Below are positions 1-10,676 of a stretch of DNA of 64,000 bases, piece after piece. Source of the stretch: Opitutaceae bacterium (GTDB lineage: Bacteria > Verrucomicrobiota > Verrucomicrobiia > Opitutales > Opitutaceae); the NCBI GenBank assembly GCA_041395105.1, contig JAWLBB010000001.1, forward strand, positions 682,001 through 746,000, in the 5' to 3' direction. Within the stretch, counting starts at the first letter, position 1. Each line of letters opens with the position of its first letter. Made by a program: the position numbers and the translations under genes. A model generated the notes under the pieces. It searched no databases and was not told where the DNA came from. It saw nothing but the letters and a program-made list of their open reading frames with translations.

Positions 1-2
1 TT

Positions 3-1235
3 CTGCTGGGTGCCCTGCTGGGTGGCGGACTGTTGACGGCCGATGAAACCGGGAAGACCAGGGTCTTGTCCGAGTGGTCCGACCTGAAGGGGGTTGAGGG
101 TTTCGAGGATCTGGAAGGGATTGAGGACCCCATGGCCATCAATGATCTCGAGAGCATCGAGGACCTTGAGCAATTGGATCGGTTGATCGGCCTTGATGGT
201 CTCGATCTGGAAATCCCGACCTGGGAACATGAGATCACCCTTTTCGGTTCACTCGGATACAAGGACAATATCCTTCTGCAACCGACCGATCCGGAGGCGA
301 GCGGGTTCTTTCGTTCGGAGGTGGAGTTCTTCCTCTGGCAGCTGCCCACCGGAAGCACGGAATTTTCCGTCATGTTCGACGCCACCGATGTGCGCTACTT
401 TTCCGCGGATGAGACTGATGGCGAACAGATGGCCTTTCTCCACGGGAACTGGAGCTGGTTGACCGCCAGGTGGTCCAAGCTTTCGGCGGTCGGCCAGTTG
501 ATCTATCAGGATCAGGTTCTCGATATGTCGGCCAATGAGCTGGAGCCGTTTATCGGCCAGGTTCAGGTCTTCAGCGGCTCACTCGATCCCGAATGGGAGT
601 TGAGCGTGACCCGCAATCTGAATCTTTCTGTTTCCGGACTGGTGCGGGCGGACCGGTTTCGTGAGGGTCCCGACGATTTTGATGACCTCGGCTTCCGGGT
701 CGGGGCCGGTTACCAACTCGCCCGCTGGGCGGACCTGGAGGTGCGCTTCACCGCTCTGACCCGCGACTACGCGACCCGCGTCCAGTACACGGCCGGAGGT
801 CGGCCGCTTCTCGGCACCCGATTGTCGATCGATCAACGCGATGCGGAAGTGCGCCTTCAATTGGGCTCAGGATCGGATGGGGGGTGGAAACTGCGGACCA
901 AATTCGGTCATCTGCAGTATCGGGACAATGGATCGGGCTACTTCGACTACGACCGCGCCACCCTCGGCCTGGAACTGGGCTGGTCGCCCGGACCTTGGGT
1001 GTTTACCCTCCGCGGTGACTACCATCGCTATGATTACCTTTCCCAGACTGTCTGGACGGGTGAATTGGAAAACCGCCTCAAGGAGGATCTCTACGGCTCG
1101 GTCCGATTGGAACGGAGTCTGTCCGAATCGCTCCGCTGGCACCTGGAGGGTGAATGGGAGAACAGTTGGACGAATGACATCTACGGGGATTATCATGCTG
1201 TCGCCGCCTACTCGGGCGTGTCCTGGTCGTTTTGA
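3..1235 (+). CDS. outer-membrane beta-barrel protein (5' end outside window)
   Basis: The reading frame is open from the first bases. Translation upstream of the first possible start (TTG at 33) gives a Leu/Gly/Ala-rich stretch (LLGALLGGGLLTA), which looks like the end of a signal peptide, so the true start lies before the window. About 45 acidic residues follow, with repeated Leu/Glu/Asp patterns (LEGIEDPMAINDLESIEDLE), possibly a periplasmic spacer. The rest alternates polar and aromatic residues as amphipathic strands do, and the protein ends in Phe (YSGVSWSF), the usual outer-membrane-protein end signal. I see no family motif, so the function (porin, assembly factor or structural barrel) is unknown. 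It lies 45 bp before a sensor kinase on the same strand and may share its transcript. Confidence 0.6.
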   Translation: MLGALLGGGLLTADETGKTRVLSEWSDLKGVEGFEDLEGIEDPMAINDLESIEDLEQLDRLIGLDGLDLEIPTWEHEITLFGSLGYKDNILLQPTDPEASGFFRSEVEFFLWQLPTGSTEFSVMFDATDVRYFSADETDGEQMAFLHGNWSWLTARWSKLSAVGQLIYQDQVLDMSANELEPFIGQVQVFSGSLDPEWELSVTRNLNLSVSGLVRADRFREGPDDFDDLGFRVGAGYQLARWADLEVRFTALTRDYATRVQYTAGGRPLLGTRLSIDQRDAEVRLQLGSGSDGGWKLRTKFGHLQYRDNGSGYFDYDRATLGLELGWSPGPWVFTLRGDYHRYDYLSQTVWTGELENRLKEDLYGSVRLERSLSESLRWHLEGEWENSWTNDIYGDYHAVAAYSGVSWSF

Positions 1236-1280
1236 CGCAGGCCGCCGTAATCCGGAACCCACTCAATCGAGAATCGATCC

Positions 1281-2711
1281 ATGGCCGCCCGTCTGACCAC
1301 TCATCCCTCCCGAGGCCACGGCCTGCCCGTCCTCATGGTGGCGATGACCCTGATGATCTTCGGTGTGGTGGTCGCCGGGGTGACAGTCGGTCTGCGTCGC
1401 CAGATCCGCAATCAGATCCTCCACCGGGAAAGTGAGGCCCTCTATTCCGCCACCATGCTCCAGCGTGACCTCCTCGGAGAGAGTGGGAAATCAGCGGAGG
1501 TCGGGGGTGATGATTTTGGTCTCTTTCCCATCGTGCTGCGGACCTCACGGATGCGCGGAGTGGTGGCGGTCCGGGTGTTCGACGCCGGAGGGGGCTTCTT
1601 TGATTCGGTGCCGGTCGCGGTGGAGGATGAGGATCTGTCGCCTTCCATGGTTGACCGGATTGCCGCAACCGGTCCGGTCGCGGTCTTTCACGAGGACTTC
1701 GATCTGAATGCGCTCTTTCTCGAAGGATCCGCAGGAGAAGGACTTGCTGTATCCAAGGTGCCTTTACTCGAGGTGATCATACCCCTGGATCGGAGCGCTG
1801 ACGACCTGCGCGCGGGATTGGCCCAGTACTGGATCGACGGGGTCTCGATCAAGGCCGAGTTTGACCGGCTGGACCGCAGTCTCGTCTGGCAGGCCGGTTT
1901 GGCCTTTGCCTCGGGAGCGGTTCTTTCCCTCGCGGGATTGGGGTGGGCTTTTTTTCGTCTGGAGCGGGCCAATCGGTTGCTCAAGCGCCGGACCTCCGAA
2001 TTGGCCCGGGCCAACGCGGAGCTGCTGCTGGCCGCCAAGACGAGTGCGATCGGCTCGGTCACCTCACACCTCATCCACGGGTTGAAGAATCCCCTGGCGG
2101 GTCTTGAGAGCCTGGTCGTGCCAACTGGAAACGGGGCGGGCAGTGTTTCGGCGGAAAGCCTGCGGGAGGCGGTTGCCGCGGCCCGGCGCCTGCGTGGCAT
2201 GGTCGATGAGGTGGTCACGATTCTCGGAGAGGAGAAGTCCACGGCTTATTACGAGCTCCAGGTCTCCGAGGTGCTCGAACTGGTCGCCAAACGGGTGCGG
2301 GCCCGGGCAGAGGGTAAGGGCGTGCGGTTCGAATACCGTGGCGGAGAGAAAGGAGTGCTCTCCAACCGGGAGGCAAATCTTGTCGGGCTGATTCTGGTCA
2401 ACCTGATCGAAAATGCCATCGAGGCCTCGCAACCGGGAGGGCGGGTCACGCTCGAAGCCCTGGTCTACGACTGTGAGATCGAATTCCTGGTCGAGGATGA
2501 AGGGTCCGGACTTCCGGCGTCGGTGCGCGAGAATCTCTTTCAGCCGGTTCGGTCGACCAAGGAGGGTGGGAGCGGGATCGGCCTGGCCCTCAGTCATCAG
2601 CTGGCCGCGAGTCTCTGTGGCCGTCTTGAATGGGAGAAGGGTGTCGCGCCGATCGTCACCCGGTTCAAACTGGTTGTCCCGGTCGCGATCCATGCGGTCG
2701 TCAAGCACTGA
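1281..2711 (+). CDS. membrane sensor histidine kinase (orphan)
   Basis: 476 residues. One membrane helix near residues 15-37 and a second near 201-225 flank an extracytoplasmic sensor region of about 165 residues with no recognisable motif. A cytoplasmic coiled linker leads to the phospho-acceptor box (LIHGLKNPLAG, His about 266). The ATP-binding domain has an N box (NLIENAIEAS, about 373-382), a G1 box (EDEGSGLP, about 405-412) and a G2 box (GGSGIGLAL, about 429-437). It should autophosphorylate and pass the phosphate to a response regulator, but no receiver-domain gene is present in this window, so the partner is unlinked. The stop is followed 13 bp later by the PQQ-propeller gene, so the two may be co-transcribed. 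ATG start. Confidence 0.88.
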   Translation: MAARLTTHPSRGHGLPVLMVAMTLMIFGVVVAGVTVGLRRQIRNQILHRESEALYSATMLQRDLLGESGKSAEVGGDDFGLFPIVLRTSRMRGVVAVRVFDAGGGFFDSVPVAVEDEDLSPSMVDRIAATGPVAVFHEDFDLNALFLEGSAGEGLAVSKVPLLEVIIPLDRSADDLRAGLAQYWIDGVSIKAEFDRLDRSLVWQAGLAFASGAVLSLAGLGWAFFRLERANRLLKRRTSELARANAELLLAAKTSAIGSVTSHLIHGLKNPLAGLESLVVPTGNGAGSVSAESLREAVAAARRLRGMVDEVVTILGEEKSTAYYELQVSEVLELVAKRVRARAEGKGVRFEYRGGEKGVLSNREANLVGLILVNLIENAIEASQPGGRVTLEALVYDCEIEFLVEDEGSGLPASVRENLFQPVRSTKEGGSGIGLALSHQLAASLCGRLEWEKGVAPIVTRFKLVVPVAIHAVVKH

Positions 2712-2724
2712 GCATCGTATCGAA

Positions 2725-4965
2725 ATGACGAGGTGCAACCGGCTGATGCGACTGTGGAAGGGATGGGCCCTGGGCCTTGGCCTTCTCCATCTCCTTCCCC
2801 TTGGTGCATGGGGACAGGTGGATGGAAGCCTGCGTTGGACCTACCAGTGGGTGACGGGAACCGTCTTTCTTTCCTCGCCGGCCCTGGCGCCGGATGGGAC
2901 CGTTTATATCGGAACCGAATCCCCGAGCCCGACCCAATCGATGCTTTTCGCCCTCAATCCGGCGACCGGCACCCGGAAGTGGATGGTCAATCTGCCCGAC
3001 TGGATCGACAGCAGTCCGGCGGTCGGGCCTGACGGGACCGTCTATGTTGGTTGCTGGGACGGAAAGCTCTATGCGGTGCGATCAAGCGGCTCGATCTCGT
3101 GGGCGTATCAGACAGACAACTACATCTACTCGTCTCCGGCGGTGGGTCTGGACGGAACCGTCTATGTGGGATCGGGCGACGGCGACCTTCACGCCATCAA
3201 TCCGAACGGGACCCTGAAATGGGTCTTCCCGACGCAGGACTGGGTCGATTCCTCACCGGCGGTCGGAGCGGACGGGACGGTCTATGTGGGGTCGTGGGAC
3301 AATTCGATCTATGCCATCGATTCGGACGGGGTGTTGAAATGGTCCCACGCTACCGGGGGGCCGGTCCTCAGCTCTCCGGCCATCGATGCGGCCGGCAACA
3401 TCATGGTCGGCTCGGACGACGGGTCGCTCTACGCGCTCGAACCGTCGGGGGTGCTTCGCTGGACCTACCAGACCGGGGACTCGATCCAGTCCTCGCCGGC
3501 CATTGGTCCGGACGGGGCGGTTTTTTTCGGATCCTTCGACGGATATCTCTACGCGCTCAACCCCGAAGGGACCCTGCGCTGGCGTTACGCGATCGCCGGG
3601 AGTATTGCCTCGAGTCCGGCCGTGCGGGCCGATGGATCGGTGGTCTTCGGCGGGAGCGACGCCGCCATCACCTGCCTGAATCCGGACGGATCCCTTCGCT
3701 GGAGACATCTGACGGGCGACTGGGTCGATTCCTCACCGGCCATCGGCGATGACGGAACGATCTATGCGGGGTCCTTTGACAACTACGTGTATGCGCTTCA
3801 TGGGGACCAGGCGCTGGCGGAGAGTTCGTGGCCGAAGTTTGGCCGCGACCAACCCAACCGGGCGGCCATCCCGGTCGGAACTCCGACGATCGTGGTGCAG
3901 CCCTTTTCGCTGGTGGTGGCACCGGGCGATCGGGTGGTTCTGCAGGTTGTGGCGTCGGACTGGCCGACCGCCACCTATGGCTGGACCTTTGAGGGGGCGG
4001 TGATCCCCGGTGCCGATGGTCCCGTTCTCGATCTGGGTGCAGCCGAAATGGCCGACGCGGGAACCTACCGGGTCAGGGTTTCCAACGCGGCCGGCGAAGG
4101 CTGGAGTGATCCCGCCGAGGTCCAGGTCCTCGAGGGGGTGGAGAGCCGCCTTTCCAATATCTCGACCCGGGGGAGTGTCATCGAGACCAGCCAGCGCATG
4201 TTTCCGGGATTTGTGATTCGGGGAACCGGCAGTCTTCCGACTTTGGTCCGTGGACTCGGTCCGACCCTGACCGATTTCGGGGTCAGTGGGTTCAATCCCG
4301 ATCCCCTGCTTGACCTGGTCGGATCGACGGGAATCCTGCGTTCGAATCAACGTTGGGAGGATGCGCCCAATCTGGTTGAGCTCAAATGGGCGAGCGGAGC
4401 GGTGGGCGCCTATCCCCTGATTCCGGGAAGTCTGGATGCAGCCATTCTCATGAGCCTGACCGACGGCCTCTATACCGCCAAGGTTTCTGGAGCGGATGGT
4501 GCAGCGGGGATTTCCCTGGCCGAAGTCTACGGGGTGGCGGAACCTCTGGTGGAGGCAAGGCTGATGAATATCTCGACCCGGGGTCCGGTCGGCACAGGGG
4601 CCTCCGCCATGATCGCGGGATTCGTGATCGAGGGAACGGCCGCCCAGGGTGTCCTCATCCGGGGGGTGGGTCCGTCCCTGGCCGGTTTCGGAGTGACCGG
4701 TCTTCTCGAGAATCCCAGGATCATCCTTTTCCGGACGGTCAATGGCGCAAGCGTGCTCATCAATGAGAACGATGATTGGGAGGAGGCACCGAATCTGGAT
4801 GCCCTCAACGAGGTCACCGGCGTGGTCGGTGCTTTTGCCTTCGAGCCCGGGACGGCTGATGCCGCCATTTTCACCGTCCTCCCGCCCGGCAACTACACGG
4901 CCGTCGTTCGTGGAGTGGACGATGGAGAGGGCGCCGGCCTGGTCGAAGTCTACCGTCTTCCCTGA
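2725..4965 (+). CDS. secreted PQQ-like beta-propeller protein with Ig-like and duplicated C-terminal modules
   Basis: 746 residues from the ATG at 2725 (ATG at 2746 is an alternative). The frame is open farther upstream, but that part overlaps the kinase gene in another frame and is not coding. A signal peptide (GWALGLGLLHLLPLGAWG) ends near residue 31. About eight PQQ/quinoprotein-type blades follow (about 32-370), each with a pattern such as SSPAVGPDGTVYVG...LYA. An Ig-like domain (about 390-472, ADAGTYRVRVSN) comes next, then two homologous modules of about 135 residues starting SRLSNISTRG and ARLMNISTRG. Proteins with this C-terminal module are common, as I recall, in Opitutaceae and usually secreted. 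I see no catalytic residues; a binding or surface scaffold role is a guess. Confidence 0.82.
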   Translation: MTRCNRLMRLWKGWALGLGLLHLLPLGAWGQVDGSLRWTYQWVTGTVFLSSPALAPDGTVYIGTESPSPTQSMLFALNPATGTRKWMVNLPDWIDSSPAVGPDGTVYVGCWDGKLYAVRSSGSISWAYQTDNYIYSSPAVGLDGTVYVGSGDGDLHAINPNGTLKWVFPTQDWVDSSPAVGADGTVYVGSWDNSIYAIDSDGVLKWSHATGGPVLSSPAIDAAGNIMVGSDDGSLYALEPSGVLRWTYQTGDSIQSSPAIGPDGAVFFGSFDGYLYALNPEGTLRWRYAIAGSIASSPAVRADGSVVFGGSDAAITCLNPDGSLRWRHLTGDWVDSSPAIGDDGTIYAGSFDNYVYALHGDQALAESSWPKFGRDQPNRAAIPVGTPTIVVQPFSLVVAPGDRVVLQVVASDWPTATYGWTFEGAVIPGADGPVLDLGAAEMADAGTYRVRVSNAAGEGWSDPAEVQVLEGVESRLSNISTRGSVIETSQRMFPGFVIRGTGSLPTLVRGLGPTLTDFGVSGFNPDPLLDLVGSTGILRSNQRWEDAPNLVELKWASGAVGAYPLIPGSLDAAILMSLTDGLYTAKVSGADGAAGISLAEVYGVAEPLVEARLMNISTRGPVGTGASAMIAGFVIEGTAAQGVLIRGVGPSLAGFGVTGLLENPRIILFRTVNGASVLINENDDWEEAPNLDALNEVTGVVGAFAFEPGTADAAIFTVLPPGNYTAVVRGVDDGEGAGLVEVYRLP

Positions 4966-5026
4966 AGTCCGGTGGATGGCCTGTCGGGCGGGCGCTCGCG
5001 CCGTGCCGCGCCGAAGGACCGGGAAC

Positions 5027-5048
5027 GGCGCGGACCAAGGTCCGCGCC
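5027..5048. terminator. perfect hairpin between converging genes
   Basis: A 10-bp perfect inverted repeat (ggcgcggacc / ggtccgcgcc) with a 2-base centre lies between the stop of the PQQ-propeller gene and the stop of the RNase E/G gene. There is no long T-run, so termination activity is uncertain. A related 'ggaccaaggtcc' palindrome followed by 'ccctac' occurs near 52530, so this may be a dispersed repeat. Confidence 0.35.
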
Positions 5049-5106
5049 CTACCTGAAGCGCTGCCAAAGCCACCAATCCGAAGGCATCATCCACACCAGT
5101 CTCGCC

Positions 5107-6849
<1,743 letters not shown>

Positions 6850-6957
6850 GGTCTGGCTGTTCCCTGGACATTGGGGAGGCCATTCGTCAGTGCGACGTGA
6901 GAGTCCTGGCCGAGCGCGCCGGGTGATCTGAAAGGGGATCTGAACGCAACGATGCGC

Positions 6958-8184
6958 TCAGAAATCCTTGCGGAACCGGTAAACACTCTGGACCAGACCC
7001 TGCAGGATGCAGCAACTGAGTAAGAATGAGCCTCCATAACTTAAGAAGGGAAGCGGCAGACCTGTTATGGGGATCAATCCAATTGTCATCGCGATATTCA
7101 CGAAGACATGTACGGCAAAGATAACAGTTACTCCCAGAGCGAGTAGCATGCCGAAGCGATCGCGGGCCATCCCGGCAATACGGATACCGTTGCCGAGAAT
7201 CAGACCGAAGAGGCCCAGAACAGTGACGCTTCCCAAAAAACCTTTTTCCTCCGCCAGCACGGAGAAAATAAAATCGTTGTGGGCAACCCCCCGGGGAAGG
7301 TAACCCAGTTTGGCTTGTGTGCCCTCTGTCCAGCCTTTGCCGCTCAGTCCGCCGGAACCGACGGAGATAAGCGACTGGCGCAGGTTCCAGCCGATCCCCA
7401 TGGGTTCGATCTGGTCGGGCGCCACGAAGGACAGAATACGATTCCGCTGGTAATCGTGGAGAGGCAGAATGGAATGCGGCTCATAGGCCCCCTTGTCGTT
7501 GGTGTACGACAGGTTGTTCGTCTCCATGAACCGATTATAACTGTAGATGTCCACTGCGACCACGCTCAAAAGGAGCAGGAAAAGGGCGATGGCAGTGACA
7601 AAAAAACGTTTCGCCAGATTGGAGACGAAAAGGAGCGAGAAAATCATCGGGGGGAGCACGAGCGCCGATCCGAGATCGGGCTGAAGCAAGATCAAGAACA
7701 TCGGAATGGAAACCGCAAGCGCCATTTTGCCAAGGACTTGAAGCGATTCTCGGATGGATCCGATCTCCGAACGGGCGAGGATGCTGGCGGCCATGATGAG
7801 GACCCCGAACTTGGCGGTTTCGACCGGCTGGAAGAGAAAAACACCGAGATCGATCCACCGCTGGGAGCCGCCTCGGGCCACCCCGAGTGGAGAGATCACG
7901 ATGAGCAGCAGCAATACCGCCAGCGCCCATACCCAGTGGGAGTAGGTCAGGAAAATCTTGTAGTCCACCCGGGAGACGGCGAGGTAGGCGACCGCTCCCA
8001 GGCCGATCCAGATCAACTGGGAGACATACTGGGTCCGCCCGGTATACACCTGGGCGCTGTAAATAAAGAAGACCCCGATCACGCAGAGCAGGAGCATGGC
8101 CAGCGGGGTAATGGGATCGAACCGGCTGCGGGAAGCGAGTCGGACCAGGTCGGAAAAACGGTGCTGGCTCTGAGTGTTGGACAA
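6958..8184 (-). CDS. rodA: rod-shape-determining peptidoglycan polymerase RodA
   Basis: 408 residues and about ten hydrophobic helices. SEDS family (FtsW/RodA/SpoVE), glycosyltransferases that polymerise lipid II in the elongasome with a class B PBP. Typical features seen: LQPDLGSALVLPPM in the middle, QSLISVGSGGLSGKGWTEGTQAKLGYLPRG (read in two parts here), FIFSVLAEEKGFLG, and the C-terminal GLPLPFLSYGGS signature. The presence of the short TQ.K..YLP loop and the linkage to the RNase G gene favour RodA over FtsW. The start at 8184 is a TTG with no clear Shine-Dalgarno; no closer ATG would keep the N-terminus. No mreBCD or PBP2 gene is in the window, though these could be elsewhere. Confidence 0.92.
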   Translation of the reverse strand: MSNTQSQHRFSDLVRLASRSRFDPITPLAMLLLCVIGVFFIYSAQVYTGRTQYVSQLIWIGLGAVAYLAVSRVDYKIFLTYSHWVWALAVLLLLIVISPLGVARGGSQRWIDLGVFLFQPVETAKFGVLIMAASILARSEIGSIRESLQVLGKMALAVSIPMFLILLQPDLGSALVLPPMIFSLLFVSNLAKRFFVTAIALFLLLLSVVAVDIYSYNRFMETNNLSYTNDKGAYEPHSILPLHDYQRNRILSFVAPDQIEPMGIGWNLRQSLISVGSGGLSGKGWTEGTQAKLGYLPRGVAHNDFIFSVLAEEKGFLGSVTVLGLFGLILGNGIRIAGMARDRFGMLLALGVTVIFAVHVFVNIAMTIGLIPITGLPLPFLSYGGSFLLSCCILQGLVQSVYRFRKDF

Positions 8185-8515
8185 AGGACGGTTTCAGGAA
8201 AACTGGACGGGAAACTGGGGCAACATAGGTGCTTCGGGGTCTGAAGCAAATCCAACTGTGGTCAAACAAACAGTGGCGTCCCATGCGGAAAGGATCCCAG
8301 CCGAACCCATGCAGTCGATCAGGTCGATTTGAGGCAACCTGTTGAGCGCATCGAACTTGCGTCACTCGCTCGAAGTACCTTCGGGTATTCCTCGGAATTC
8401 CTCAGCCCACTGCATCTCAGCATCTTGCCCCATCTCTCAACCTCCGGCTGCATGGTTCCGGCTCCGGGAGTCGGCCTTGGGAAAAAGTTGATCTCCGTCC
8501 TTCCGATACTCTATC
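8185..8515. other. 331-bp gap between divergent rodA and rny
   Basis: Divergent promoter region of rodA and rny. I found no convincing sigma70-type hexamers, no long inverted repeat and no plausible small gene. Confidence 0.5.
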
Positions 8516-10108
8516 TTGTGCCGTTTGAGTGCTGAACCGACACTGCACCTCTCCGTCTTGATCCTTGGCCAGCTGGGCACAGCCAGCCTGGTTCTGATTG
8601 GTGCAGGGCTGATCGGAGCAGTCGTCGGGTCCTTTCTGGCCTGGTACGGGTGCCGGGAATCCCGGAGGCGGGCGGAACGCACGGCCAGGGAAATTATCGA
8701 ATCAGCCCGGAGAAAGGGTGCGCTGATCGCCGACGAATTCCGCAGCCAGGCCGAGATCGAGATCGAACGACGGAGGGCCGAATTGCGCAATGAGACCGAG
8801 CGGCAGGAGATGGAGATCGAAGCGGCTCTGGCGGAGATCCGGTCCCATGAGGAATCCATTGGGTCGCTTGATCACCAGCTGACCCTGCGCGAGCGGCAGC
8901 TCGAACAACAGAGTGCCGCCGTGGAGGAGGATCGTGAAGCTGTGGCCAAGATGTCGCGCGACCTGCGTCGGACGATGGAGAATCTCGCCAATCTCGATGT
9001 CAACGAGATCAAGGAGGGGCTTCGGGAGGAGGTCAGACGCGAGTGCGCCGACGAGCTGCATGAGCTTCGCCGGGACGTCCTCGAACGGTCGGAACGGGAC
9101 CTTCAGCGGGAAGCCCGGGGAATCCTCATTTCTGCCATGCAGCGGCTGACCAGCAAGCCGACCAACGACATCACGGCCACCATCGTCCAGTTGCCCAACG
9201 ATGACATGAAGGGGCGGATCATCGGCCGCGAGGGGCGCAATATCAAGTGCTTCGAGGCGGCCACAGGCACGACCCTGCTCATTGATGAATCTCCGCAGAT
9301 GGTCCTCATTTCATCGTTTGACCCGGTCCGGCGTCAGGTCGCCAAGATCGCTCTTGAACGATTGATCGAGGATGGCCGGATCCACCCGGCCAGCATCGAA
9401 GAAGGTGTGCGGGAAGCGCATTCGGAGGTGGCCGGACTGGTTGAAGAGGCAGGCGAGGACGCGATACGGACGCTCAAACTCGCGTCGGTCCATCCGGAGG
9501 TCATCCAGCTCGTCGGCAAACTCAAGTTTCGCCACTCCTTCACCCAGAACGCCCTCGACCATTCGATCGAAGTGGCCCGTCTCTGTTCGCTTATTGCCTC
9601 GGAGTTGGGTCTGGACCCTGCCATCGCCAAACGAGCCGGACTTTTCCATGATCTCGGTAAGGCGATTGATGCGGAGTATGAAGGGAGCCACGCGCTGATC
9701 GGAGCGGAATTCCTCAAGCGGTTGGGAGAGGACCCCGTGGTGGTCAACGCCGTCGCCGCCCACCACGAGGAGGTCAAACCGGAATCACTCTACGCCGGGC
9801 TGGTCATTCTCGCCGACACCATTTCGGCCGTCCGTCCGGGGGCACGGGCTGAGCTGATGTCTTCCTATATCGAACGACTGGAGCGTCTGGAGAAACTGGC
9901 TCTCTCAATCGAAGGGGTTCAGGGCGCCTATGCCATCCAGGCGGGACGGGAGATCCGCGCGGTCGTCCATCCCACCACCGTAACGGATGAACAGGCCTCC
10001 GCCATCGCCCGGACCCTCCGGCGCAGGATTGAGGACGAACTCCAGTATCCCAGCACGATCAAGGTGACCGTCATCCGCGAACAGCGCTTCATCGAGACCG
10101 CCAAATAA
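8516..10108 (+). CDS. rny: ribonuclease Y
   Basis: 530 residues. An N-terminal membrane anchor (about 13-38) is followed by a long charged coiled coil (about 40-210), a KH domain with GRIIGREGRNIKCFE (about 232-246) and an HD domain with HSFTQNALDHSIEVA and the metal-binding HDLGKAID (about 378-385), then the C-terminal RNase Y region. This is the full family architecture and length (about 520). It is a membrane-bound endonuclease that starts mRNA decay. The start is uncertain: TTG at 8516 or TTG at 8525, neither with a clear ribosome site. Notably an RNase E/G gene lies only 1.7 kb away; many bacteria rely on one or the other. A long palindrome follows the stop. Confidence 0.93.
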   Translation: MCRLSAEPTLHLSVLILGQLGTASLVLIGAGLIGAVVGSFLAWYGCRESRRRAERTAREIIESARRKGALIADEFRSQAEIEIERRRAELRNETERQEMEIEAALAEIRSHEESIGSLDHQLTLRERQLEQQSAAVEEDREAVAKMSRDLRRTMENLANLDVNEIKEGLREEVRRECADELHELRRDVLERSERDLQREARGILISAMQRLTSKPTNDITATIVQLPNDDMKGRIIGREGRNIKCFEAATGTTLLIDESPQMVLISSFDPVRRQVAKIALERLIEDGRIHPASIEEGVREAHSEVAGLVEEAGEDAIRTLKLASVHPEVIQLVGKLKFRHSFTQNALDHSIEVARLCSLIASELGLDPAIAKRAGLFHDLGKAIDAEYEGSHALIGAEFLKRLGEDPVVVNAVAAHHEEVKPESLYAGLVILADTISAVRPGARAELMSSYIERLERLEKLALSIEGVQGAYAIQAGREIRAVVHPTTVTDEQASAIARTLRRRIEDELQYPSTIKVTVIREQRFIETAK

Positions 10109-10119
10109 GGGGCTGATCG

Positions 10120-10187
10120 AAGGGGTCATTGCTTGACTCTTGACAAACTCGGTCCCGAGTTTGTCAAGAGTCAAGCAATGACCCCTT
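10120..10187. repeat. perfect 33-bp palindrome, copy 1 (left of queF)
   Basis: An uninterrupted 33-bp inverted repeat with a 2-base centre. The outer part (ggggtcattgcttgactc) is identical to the copy right of queF, while the inner part differs but is still self-complementary. A T5 run at 10186-10190 follows, so it may terminate rny transcription as a side effect. Likely a mobile REP-like palindrome. Confidence 0.85.
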
Positions 10188-10236
10188 TTTGGCCCTTTAC
10201 GCTTTTCTTTCGTTCGCTCCGGGATATGAGAGAGGC

Positions 10237-10584
10237 ATGAGTGATCGAGGCATCCTGGATACCTTTCCCAATCCTGCTCCCGGGCGCGACTATGTGATCG
10301 AACACACCTCGCCCGAGTTCACCTCCATGTGTCCGAAAACCGGGCAGCCGGATTTCGCGGAAATGACCGTGACCTATGTGGCGGACCAGCTCTGTGTCGA
10401 GTTGAAGGCTCTGAAGCTCTACTTCAATGCCTACCGCAATGAGGGGATATTCTATGAGGCGGTGACCAACCGGATTCTCGAGGATCTCGTGGCGGTGCTC
10501 CAGCCGCGCCGCCTGACTGTAACTTCCCGCTGGAAGCCGCGCGGCGGCCTGATCTCCACCATCACGGCGGACTACGTGAAATAG
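10237..10584 (+). CDS. queF: NADPH-dependent 7-cyano-7-deazaguanine reductase
   Basis: 115 residues from the ATG at 10237. Reduces preQ0 to preQ1 in queuosine biosynthesis. The short unimodular (YkvM/B. subtilis-like) form is seen: the nucleophile Cys32 in FTSMCPKTGQPDF and Asp39, with the same 7-residue spacing as Cys55/Asp62 of the B. subtilis enzyme, plus the substrate region ELKALKLYFNAYRNEGIFYE and a C-terminal TADY. The reading frame extends upstream, but that part runs into the palindrome. No preQ1 riboswitch is visible in the short leader. The gene stands alone between two related palindromes. The other queuosine-type gene in this window is gluQ at 28.7 kb. Confidence 0.95.
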   Translation: MSDRGILDTFPNPAPGRDYVIEHTSPEFTSMCPKTGQPDFAEMTVTYVADQLCVELKALKLYFNAYRNEGIFYEAVTNRILEDLVAVLQPRRLTVTSRWKPRGGLISTITADYVK

Positions 10585-10603
10585 GGAACAAGGGGTCAGA
10601 ACA

Positions 10604-10671
10604 AGGGGGTCATTGCTTGACTCTTGACAAAAGCGTCCCCGCTTTTGTCAAGAGTCAAGCAATGACCCCCT
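10604..10671. repeat. perfect 32-bp palindrome, copy 2 (right of queF)
   Basis: A 32-bp perfect inverted repeat with a 4-base centre (tccc). The outer 25 or so bases match copy 1 at 10120-10187; the inner bases (aaaagcg/cgctttt) differ from copy 1 (actcgg/ccgagt) but pair perfectly. It lies 5 bp from the stop codon of the phosphatase gene on the other strand. Confidence 0.85.
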
Positions 10672-10676
10672 CGGCT

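Noticed and set aside
10188..10236. preQ1 riboswitch upstream of queF
   Set aside because: Only 49 bases between palindrome and start, without the C-rich loop and A-rich tail of preQ1-I.
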